This document shows, one piece after another, positions 1-7,400 of a DNA stretch of 33,360 bases (its first letter is position 1; each line of letters begins with the position of its first letter). The DNA lies in NCBI GenBank assembly GCA_030950195.1, contig JAUZRS010000157.1:1-33360 (forward strand), read 5' to 3'. Source of the stretch: Gammaproteobacteria bacterium. Lineage in GTDB: Bacteria; Pseudomonadota; Gammaproteobacteria; JAUZRS01. The notes below the pieces were generated by a model that did no database searches, was not told the origin of the DNA, and saw only the letters and a list, made by a program, of their open reading frames with translations. The position numbers were made by a program, and so were the translations under genes.

Positions 1-269
1 GCCGACTCCTCACCGTGAAACTGCAACAGATCTATGGCAACGCCGTTTAATATTCGTTGCACCTCTGTCGCAGCGGCATCCATAAACAGCGCCACCGTGG
101 TCACAAACGGAGGCAGTGCTGCCACCAAGGTACGTGCTTGATCCACCTCAATGTGGCGCGGGCTGGGCGGATAAAAAACCAAGCCGATGGCATCCACCCC
201 CGCGTTGGCAATCAAAACCGCCTGCTTCACTTCAGTTAATCCACAAATTTTAACGCGCGTTCGAGCCAT
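1..269 (-). CDS. trpF: Phosphoribosylanthranilate isomerase, N-terminal part (cut by window edge)
   Basis: TrpF isomerises N-(5-phosphoribosyl)anthranilate in tryptophan biosynthesis, in the cytoplasm. The minus strand reads MARTRVKICGLTEVKQA, carrying the KICGLT motif of the first beta strand of the TrpF barrel with its conserved cysteine. It continues with GLVFYPPSPRHI, the family's phosphate-binding FxxxSxR-like region, and reaches LLQFHGEES before the window ends. The ATG is at 269-267. About 89 of the usual ~205 residues are visible. No strong Shine-Dalgarno was seen. Whether trpB or truA flank it cannot be known. The family assignment rests on motifs recognised by eye. Confidence 0.93.
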   Translation of the reverse strand, partial: MARTRVKICGLTEVKQAVLIANAGVDAIGLVFYPPSPRHIEVDQARTLVAALPPFVTTVALFMDAAATEVQRILNGVAIDLLQFHGEES

Positions 270-606
270 ACTCTAAGAGTGTGCCTAAAAAAGGCGTAAG
301 GGTAGCAGAAAATAGGCCCAAGAGGCAGAGTCAGCCCAACATCTCAACCTTGTTTCCTATTCACGACATCTGCATATAGAAAGTATTATCTGGAAATCAA
401 CCATTACCTCGCTTACCATAGGTCGCCGCTTACCATAGGCTTAATGAGTATTTGAGCAATACAGACTCAAAAATCATAAAACTCACGTCTGTGATAGAGG
501 TTATCTATTTTCCTTTTTACTTTTATGTCCCCATCATTACGCCCAAACCCTTGTTTGCACGGCGTTGCTGGGCAATACCCCCCCTATTTTGAGGAGAGAC
601 TCAATA
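270..606. other. Intergenic region between trpF and the repeat lipoprotein
   Basis: This 337-base gap separates two divergent genes and no convincing coding region was seen in it. It holds a 13-base direct repeat (cgcttaccatagg at 410-422 and again at 427-439, period 17) and a small palindrome (actctaagagt, 270-280) just upstream of the trpF start. The last part is AT-rich and contains the Shine-Dalgarno gaggag at 591-596 for the next gene. I could not place a convincing -35/-10 pair. Confidence 0.5.
410..439. repeat. 13-base direct repeat pair upstream of the lipoprotein gene
   Basis: Two exact copies of cgcttaccatagg lie at 410-422 and 427-439, separated by four bases, in the divergent intergenic region. 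The spacing is about 1.6 helical turns. It may be a regulator binding site or a small local duplication; the sequence does not decide. Confidence 0.6.
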
Positions 607-2175
607 ATGAAAAAATTCACCTTAAGCCATCTGGCTCTTAGCCTGATGATTTTGACTGCATCGGCTTGCAGCACCACCAAAGAGAGTGGCCATGCTCTCG
701 CTCTTAACGATGCAGAAAATCTCAAACTGAAATCCGAGCTGGCTGCAAAAGAGGCCGCTCTACAGGAAAAAGATCAGCAGATATCCTCCTATAAAAGTCG
801 GCTGGCCATTGCCAGCGCCTCACCCGCAGCGGCACATTCAAGCGCCTCCGCTTCACCGCTGCTACCCACCCAAGCCGTTGCAGGCGAATGTTATGCCCGC
901 GTCTGGGTACCGGCAAAATACCGCACCGTCACCAATGTCTTGGTGGTAAAAGAGGAGAGCGAACGAGTCGAAATCATCCCTGGTGAATACCAGTGGGCAG
1001 AAGAACAAATTCTGGTCAAAGAGGCCTCCGGCAAGCTGGAAACCATCCCTGCGGTTTTCGGCATCGAAGAAGAAATTGTGGTGGTACAAGAAGCCGCTCG
1101 CATCTGGAAAACCGGTCTGAAAAAAGCCTCCAGCCCAGCCAGCAGCGAGCTGCTCGCCACTGCCAAGACCTATGGCATTGATCTGGACAGCGCTCAAGTA
1201 GGCGAATGTTTCCATGAACATTATCATCCCGCCCAATACAGCACCGAAGCCAAACAGATCAAAATCAGTGAAGCCACCATTGATTTAGCCGCCGCTCCGG
1301 CTCAGTATCGCAACGTTGAAAAACAGGTGCTGGTCAAAGAAGCCACCTTTACACTCAAAGACATTCCGGCTGAATACGAATGGCTAGAAGAAAAAATGGT
1401 GGATAAACCCGCTCACACCACTTGGAAAAAAGGCAGCGGCCCAATTCAACGCATTGACGAAACCACCGGTGAAATCATGTGTTTGGTTGAAATTCCCGCC
1501 ACCTATAAAACCATTCGCAAACGTATTCTAAAATCTCCTGCGCATACGGAAGTGATTGAGATCCCCGCTCAATACAAAACCGTTAAAGTACGTGAATTGG
1601 CCGTCGCTGCCAAAGAGATCAAAACGGAAATTCCGGCTAAATTCAGCTCGGTGGATGTGACCAAAAAACTCTCTGACCCCGAGTTTGTTTGGCATGAGGT
1701 ACACAACTTAGAGGAACCCTCTCACACTCGCACCGGCACCAAAATCTGCTTAACGCAAATACCGGAAATCACCAAAACAGTAAAACGCAAAGTGGTTAAA
1801 ACCCCCGCCACCACCCGCGTCATTGAGATTCCCGCAGAATACGCCAGCATGAAAGTGCGCAAAGTCATCCGCAAACCGGAAGAAACACGCATCAAAATTC
1901 CAGCGGAATATGAAAATGTAGCGGTTAACGAACTGGACAAGGAAGGTTTTATGGAATGGCGTACCATTCTCTGTGAAACCAATATGACCGTGGATCGCAT
2001 CAGCTCTGTACAAACGGCATTACAAGACGCCGGTTACAACCCAGGCCCTATTGATGGCGACATCGGTACATTAACAATGGCGGCGGTAAACAATTTTCAA
2101 CGGGATAATGAATTACCCGTCGATAAATACCTCAACATTGAAACCCTCAAAGCTCTGGGTATTACAGCGAAATAA
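607..2175 (+). CDS. Envelope lipoprotein with a 4 x 3 repeat and a C-terminal peptidoglycan-binding domain
   Basis: The 522-residue product starts with a lipoprotein signal (MKKFTLSHLALSLMILTASA, then Cys21). Residues 35-65 look like a short coiled coil, followed by an Ala/Ser/Pro-rich linker to about 92. Residues 95-456 hold four blocks, each opening with a Cys (C95, C201, C292, C381). Each block contains three copies of a ~23-residue unit of the form IPAxYxxVxxxVLVKxA and closes with a Trp-containing stretch (IWKTG, TWKKG, VWHEV, EWRTI); a fifth Cys is C456. Residues 464-518 resemble the peptidoglycan-binding domain PF01471 (VQTALQDAGYNPGPIDGDIG). The ATG at 607 is chosen over an in-frame start at 565 because gaggag sits eight bases upstream and it yields a proper signal peptide. 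I infer a protein bridging a membrane and the cell wall; no name is recognised for the repeat. Confidence 0.88.
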   Translation: MKKFTLSHLALSLMILTASACSTTKESGHALALNDAENLKLKSELAAKEAALQEKDQQISSYKSRLAIASASPAAAHSSASASPLLPTQAVAGECYARVWVPAKYRTVTNVLVVKEESERVEIIPGEYQWAEEQILVKEASGKLETIPAVFGIEEEIVVVQEAARIWKTGLKKASSPASSELLATAKTYGIDLDSAQVGECFHEHYHPAQYSTEAKQIKISEATIDLAAAPAQYRNVEKQVLVKEATFTLKDIPAEYEWLEEKMVDKPAHTTWKKGSGPIQRIDETTGEIMCLVEIPATYKTIRKRILKSPAHTEVIEIPAQYKTVKVRELAVAAKEIKTEIPAKFSSVDVTKKLSDPEFVWHEVHNLEEPSHTRTGTKICLTQIPEITKTVKRKVVKTPATTRVIEIPAEYASMKVRKVIRKPEETRIKIPAEYENVAVNELDKEGFMEWRTILCETNMTVDRISSVQTALQDAGYNPGPIDGDIGTLTMAAVNNFQRDNELPVDKYLNIETLKALGITAK

Positions 2176-2187
2176 ACCGCAAACAAA

Positions 2188-2211
2188 AGACATCAACATC
2201 CGTTGATGTCT
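2188..2211. repeat. Perfect 10-bp inverted repeat after the repeat-lipoprotein gene
   Basis: agacatcaac (2188-2197) pairs perfectly with gttgatgtct (2202-2211) around a four-base loop, 12 bases after the stop codon. There is no T-run on its plus-strand 3' side, so it is not a classic plus-strand terminator. On the minus strand the stem is followed by ttttgttt, so it could stop antisense transcription. A weaker hairpin (agcctc/gaggct, 2220-2242) follows. Confidence 0.5.
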
Positions 2212-2376
2212 GGACTCAAAGCCTCTGGTCTCACTGGAGGCTGATCTATTTACAGATCAAACCGCATCAACACCCCATCTTGTGAACTCGGTCACCTACA
2301 AAACCGCCTGAAAAATTGTCGTTTTTAAACAGCTAAGTTAGACTTTCAGATCACAATTATTCTCTTACACCGAATG

Positions 2377-2393
2377 AACTTGGAACTCAAGTT
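2377..2393. repeat. Short inverted repeat upstream of the TraF_2-type gene
   Basis: aacttg (2377-2382) and caagtt (2388-2393) form a perfect six-base inverted repeat with a five-base spacer, about 63 bases before the start codon. It could be an operator half-site pair, but it is short enough to occur by chance. Confidence 0.3.
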
Positions 2394-2455
2394 GCTGGCC
2401 TTTTGCCACATCAAGATTACCCTCCCTTCCGTTACACTCATAAACAGGTCAGATT

Positions 2456-3790
2456 ATGTACACACACGCGGTAAAAAAAGTGATCCTACTCGGTGCTCTT
2501 ATGAGTCTCGGGCAGGCTTACGCCACCCCCTTCAGTAACTACGACCCACGTGCCATGGCCATGGGTGGCGTTGGTGTGGCCAGCTCGCACAGCAACCACG
2601 CCGCCAACTTCAACCCTGCTCTGTTAGCCAATAACATTGATAATTTCTCCCTCAATCTGCCCTCCCTCGGTGCCCGTGTGACCGACAGCGACAACCTTGC
2701 CGATGCAGCACAAGATTTTTGGGATCAAGATCTGGTCAACCGCCTAAGTAATGACATCAGCAGCTACAACAACAGCTTGGCCTCGATCACTCCCGCTCAA
2801 ACCATTAACAGCTTAAAAAAGATAGAACGGGCAATGAGAACCTTATCCAACAAACTTAACAGCCTCAGCGACAAACCCTTGCAAGCCGAAACCGGCATTA
2901 ATGTCGGTTTTGCCCTACCAGGAATGGAAAACGGCAGCGCGTTCTCCATCAGCTCGGTGGCTTCTGGTTCGGCCATCGGTTTTTATCGTGATAAAAATTT
3001 GTTACGTAACGTCGGTGAAGACATCAACACCCTCGCCACTTGCCTGCAACAAGCCCTCAATACCCAAACCATTTGCAATCAACCCACCCTTAACTTTATC
3101 GACAACAACGGTCAAATCAACTTTGACCCTCTGGACAGCACCAATGGCATCACCTCCAGCGCCAGCGCGCGAGGCCTGCATCTACTGGAAGTCAGCCTCT
3201 CTTTCGCACATTATTTTCCACAATACGACCTCAATGTGGGCATCACGCCCAAATACGTCACCGCAGAGCTGTTTGATTTTACCGCCGATATTGATCTGGC
3301 AAACAATCCCTTTCTGGTCAGTGATTACATCACCACCACCGAAAATTTTAATGCTGACATTGGCATGAGTAAAACAGTCAAAATCAAGGACAACAGCGTT
3401 GAAGTCGGTGCCATTCTAAAAAATATTTTGCCCCAAACCTATCGCTCCGACCTTGGCAATGAAGTAACACTCAACCCTCAACTGCGTGTGGGAGCCGCCT
3501 ACCGTGCCACTGACTGGGCATTAATTGCCGTTGATATGGATGTGACTCGTAACAATGCGATTGCTTTTGAAGACGCCAGCCAGTTTATTGGGGTCGGTGC
3601 TGAAATAGACTCTTGGGGGTGGGCGCAGTGGCGCATGGGTTATCGCTTCGATATGGTCAACAGCGACCGCAACACCTTCTCAGCGGGTCTGGGTCTATCG
3701 CCTTTTGGAGTCCATTTGGATCTGGCCATCACCGCCAACAGCAACCGCACTGAAATCGGCAGCGCGTTACAGTTGGCATTGCGTTATTAA
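2456..3790 (+). CDS. TraF_2-type outer-membrane beta-barrel protein
   Basis: A 444-residue exported protein. The signal peptide runs to about residue 23 (SLGQAYA, cleavage before TPF). The mature N-terminus YDPRAMAMGGVGVASS followed by NPALLA is characteristic of the FadL/OmpP1-like and PF13729 (TraF_2) barrel families. The rest has many alternating hydrophobic strands, and the last segment ends in RTEIGSALQLALRY, a terminal aromatic strand typical of outer-membrane insertion. Databases often label this family 'conjugal transfer protein TraF', but no conjugation gene is nearby, so I do not use the symbol. The ATG at 2456 has agg seven bases upstream. Role unknown; an outer-membrane channel or structural protein is inferred. 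It follows the lipoprotein gene in the same direction with a 280-base gap, so it probably has its own promoter. Confidence 0.8.
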   Translation: MYTHAVKKVILLGALMSLGQAYATPFSNYDPRAMAMGGVGVASSHSNHAANFNPALLANNIDNFSLNLPSLGARVTDSDNLADAAQDFWDQDLVNRLSNDISSYNNSLASITPAQTINSLKKIERAMRTLSNKLNSLSDKPLQAETGINVGFALPGMENGSAFSISSVASGSAIGFYRDKNLLRNVGEDINTLATCLQQALNTQTICNQPTLNFIDNNGQINFDPLDSTNGITSSASARGLHLLEVSLSFAHYFPQYDLNVGITPKYVTAELFDFTADIDLANNPFLVSDYITTTENFNADIGMSKTVKIKDNSVEVGAILKNILPQTYRSDLGNEVTLNPQLRVGAAYRATDWALIAVDMDVTRNNAIAFEDASQFIGVGAEIDSWGWAQWRMGYRFDMVNSDRNTFSAGLGLSPFGVHLDLAITANSNRTEIGSALQLALRY

Positions 3791-3810
3791 CAGGTGTTAC
3801 GTAGCTTATC

Positions 3811-3837
3811 GGCGCACTGCCCTTTGGTTAGTGCGCC
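3811..3837. terminator. Probable bidirectional terminator between convergent genes
   Basis: ggcgcact (3811-3818) and agtgcgcc (3830-3837) form a perfect 8-bp stem with an 11-base loop. It lies between the stop of the TraF_2-type gene (3790) and the stop of the convergent small TPR gene (3846). The T-run is weak on the plus side (ttacgctctta), so efficiency is uncertain. Confidence 0.55.
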
Positions 3838-3845
3838 TTACGCTC

Positions 3846-4391
3846 TTACAAAGCCGAAATCACCTGCCGAGCATCCGCAACCAGCGGGTGTTTTGGGGTC
3901 GTGCTGATAAAACGCTGCAACTGCTGCCGACTCTCTTTTGACTGACCCAACCCCGCATAAACCAAACCCAAAGCAAAAGTCGCATTGGGTAACAACTCAC
4001 CGTTGGGGTAATCGTGCATAAAGCTCTGCAACACCTGCTTGGCCTGTTGTAAACGCTGCGCCTCAACCAAATGCTGCACTCGATTCAAACTCTTCTGCTG
4101 CGCCACAAATTGGTTTTCGCTGCTCAAATCCTGCTTCCACACCGGCTGCATCATCGACAGCGTACTTTGTGCGCCACGAGTACCGGTCACCGCTGTCACC
4201 GTCACGCTGTGATTAAGCTCTCTGGGGTTGTAACTGCGCAGATGTTGCCACACCTGATAAAACAGCGTTTTTAATTGTGATTTTTGTTGCGACTGAACGA
4301 CGACAAAGGGCGATGAGGCCTCCTTAGCCGCCAGAGAAACACCGCTGGCAGTAATCAACAGTGCCACAACACCGAGTTTTAATAATTTCAT
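3846..4391 (-). CDS. Small secreted TPR-like protein
   Basis: A 181-residue product with signal peptide MKLLKLGVVALLITASGVSLA. The C-terminal ~70 residues (LVEAQRLQQAKQVLQSFM through NATFALGLVYAGLGQSKES) form two to three tetratricopeptide-like helical hairpins, resembling the CpoB/YbgF tail. The middle is Gln-rich and unassigned. The start at 4391 is preferred over 4412 because the minus strand shows gagagg about eight bases before this ATG and it gives a clean signal peptide. It lies about 100 bases downstream of the giant NHL/TPR/transglutaminase-like gene on the same strand and is likely co-transcribed. I infer a periplasmic partner of that protein; no specific function is recognised. Confidence 0.75.
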   Translation of the reverse strand: MKLLKLGVVALLITASGVSLAAKEASSPFVVVQSQQKSQLKTLFYQVWQHLRSYNPRELNHSVTVTAVTGTRGAQSTLSMMQPVWKQDLSSENQFVAQQKSLNRVQHLVEAQRLQQAKQVLQSFMHDYPNGELLPNATFALGLVYAGLGQSKESRQQLQRFISTTPKHPLVADARQVISAL

Positions 4392-4492
4392 AGTCGACCT
4401 CTCATGGTTCACCGAGAGTCCTTCCGTAGACCCTTATCATTTCCTTAAAAGAGTACAAAAACCGAGCAAAGTTATCCATGATCCCCGTCGCA

Positions 4493-7400
4493 CTATTGCA
4501 ACAGCTTATCAAAGGCGGCGAACGACTGCGGTGTGGCCGGTTGCAACAAGACCGCTTGTTCAAACTTCAAGCGCGCCTGACGCAGATCACCCAAACGGTA
4601 ATGGCTCATGGCCATATTAACCTTAATGCCCGCATCATCGTTCAACAGACGTTCGGCATAACGGTAATGTTCTAAGGCTTGCTCAAAATCCCCTTGAGCA
4701 AAAAAGAGGTTAGCGCGATTGTTGTACAACGCGCCATTCGCCCCTCTCTTTTCCAACCCATTCAAAACTCGATGCGCGCGCTCATAAAGGCCATAACGGG
4801 CATATAAAATCACCGTCTGCATTAAGAGTTTCGAATCATTTGGTCGGCTGGCCAACAGCGCTTGATAGGGTTTCAGCTCACGTTCAAGGCTTTTCTCCAA
4901 CAGCAGACGCTGTTCACGCTGCACTCGCAAACGCAGCGTCTGTGAATCAGCCACCTTCAGCTCAAAAGAGGCCGGTTGCAACGTCACCGGCTGATAGCGT
5001 TGCCATGCCTTTTTCAGGGCAATCACCTTGAGTTTATTCTGCGCCTGAAAACGCTGGTATTTTGCCGCACCTTCCGTCCACGCTTCACTAAACGAAATGG
5101 CAATCATGGTCGCTTCCAGAGGAATCCAAACTTGATCTTGATAGATCACCAACAGCTTATTTTGGGCGCTGATCCGATCCCAATCTTGTTTTGCCAAGCC
5201 TGTATTGAACATCAATAACAGATGCCCAGGCACATCCAAAAAAGCCGTTTCAATACCGAGGTTTTCCAGTGACGCACTGAGCAGCACCGACAGATCATCG
5301 CAATCGCCGCTTTTTAAATGCAAGGTTTCACGAGCAAATTGAACGTAATCCACCTGATCCCTATGCACCTTTGAATAAGGGCTGTTGGGGTCTTGAACGT
5401 ACTGAATGCCTTGAGCGGAAAAGGCATCAAACAGAGTCATAGCGGTGACCATATTCGCATTCAGTGGCCCTGGTTTGGGACGATGTTCGTTGATCACCTG
5501 GCGGACAAAGTTATGCAACACCTCATCTTTGGGGGTCACAAAAGAGCCCACCATATTGGCACGTTGCCACAAAATGGCATTTTTTCCGTACAGGGTCACC
5601 GGCTGAGTCAGGCTGATACTCTGCTCTCGACCGTCGCGCACAAACAGCAACTTGACCTCCACCTGCACCCCGGTATCTTCGTCAATCTGCAACACTCGAT
5701 TATTCAAGGCAGCGTACAAAGAAAGATTCAAACTGCTGTTGGCTTTCAAGCTGCCAATCTCTTGCAGTGAGGGGAAATCCATATAACCCTTTATCTCAAA
5801 GCTGAGCTTGAGATTGGCGTAACTGCTGCCACCGGTGTTGCGCAGCCGGATCGTCCCCACCGGCTCGGTGGCGTATTGTTTGTAAGCCACGGAAAAGAGT
5901 GTATTCAAACGCAGATCTTCAAACACCACCTGCGGTGCATTGGATTTAAACTGCATCGACTGTTTTTTATTGGCGTAGGCCGATTCCAGCAGTAATCTGT
6001 TTTCAGCCGTGGGCGCAATGGCCACCGCCTTATCCAAAGCGGCAATGGCACGCTCAAACAGGCGACGTTGACTGAACATGTTTGCCATCAAAAGATAAAT
6101 CGGCGCTTTTTTCGCAGCCAAAAGCAGCGCTTTTTGCAGCAACGGTTCGGCTTTTTCATACAGATTATTGTCAATGTACAATTCAGCCAGCGCCACCTGC
6201 ACAATTTCATTGGCCGGTTGCCGTTTAATCGCCTGTTTTAGGTAGCGTATCGCCTCACCGTTTTTGCCCTGTTCATGAGTGATCTCAGCCAGCAAGTGCA
6301 ACACCTCCACCGAGTCAGGCAAGAGACGTTTTGCCTCCAAGGCCTGTGACAGAGCCTCTTGCAAACGATCTAAATGGTAAAATGCGCTGGCCAAACGAAA
6401 ATGGACTTGACGGTGATCCGCCTGCAAAACCGCTGCCCGACCGAGACTCTCCAGTGCCAAAGGGTAATTTTTTATCGCCAACGCCTGTTCGCCTAACCCC
6501 CATGCAGCAGCAAAAGAATCAGGATTGGCTGCCACCGCTTTTTGCAGCCCATGCAGGACTTTTTTGGGCTCCAGGCGTTTTTTATACAGTTCAGCCAGAG
6601 CCAACCACGCTTGAGCGTTTTGATCATCGGCGTAGGTCGCTTTATTAAAGGCCAGCAGAGCCTCATCGGGATTTTTTTGCGCCACGGCAATCAAACCTAA
6701 CAGATAATGACCGTGACTGAGATGGCTGTTTTCAGCCAACAGAGAAAGAGCAATGTGACGCACTTTGGCGTATTTTTTCAGCGCTAAATAACTCTCTGCC
6801 AAGGCCAGCAAAATATCGCCCTCCTGATCAGACAAGGCTTTGGCCTCTTGCAGATAACGGATGGCACGCCGATGTTTGCCCAACCCCTGTAAAACCAAGG
6901 CCGCACGATAACGAATGGCGCTGTCGCCTTGATCCAGTTTGACTGCTGTATCAAACGCCGCCAGAGCTTTTTTCTGTAGACCCAGTTTCAAATACGCTTG
7001 CCCCAATAAAAAATGCGCTTCGGCGTGTTTTTTCTGCTCGGCCAACAGGCTCTCCAGACAGTTCACCGCCCCAATCGCATCACTCAAACGCAAACTGATC
7101 CGCGCGCAACGCAAATAAGTCGATTCATCGGCCAATTTGGCGGCAATCAACTGCTCCACAACCCGCTGAGCACGTAAATCCTGCCCACCTTGATAAAGCG
7201 CCTCCAACGTTAAACTCAATCCTTCCGCACGATGTTCATCCACCTCGGCCAACAAAGAAAAATAGAGCTGCGCCTCTTCGCTGCGCCCCAAGGCCAAGAG
7301 ACTTTTTCCCAACAGCAGCAAAATCTGCGGGTCATCTTCATAAAAAAGCTGGAGACGGGAAAAAAAATGAATCGCTTGTCTGTAATTGCGCAGTTGATAC

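Noticed and set aside
2456-3790. Evidence of a conjugative element from the TraF-like gene
   Set aside because: No relaxase, type IV coupling protein or pilus gene is present. PF13729 proteins are widespread chromosomal barrels.
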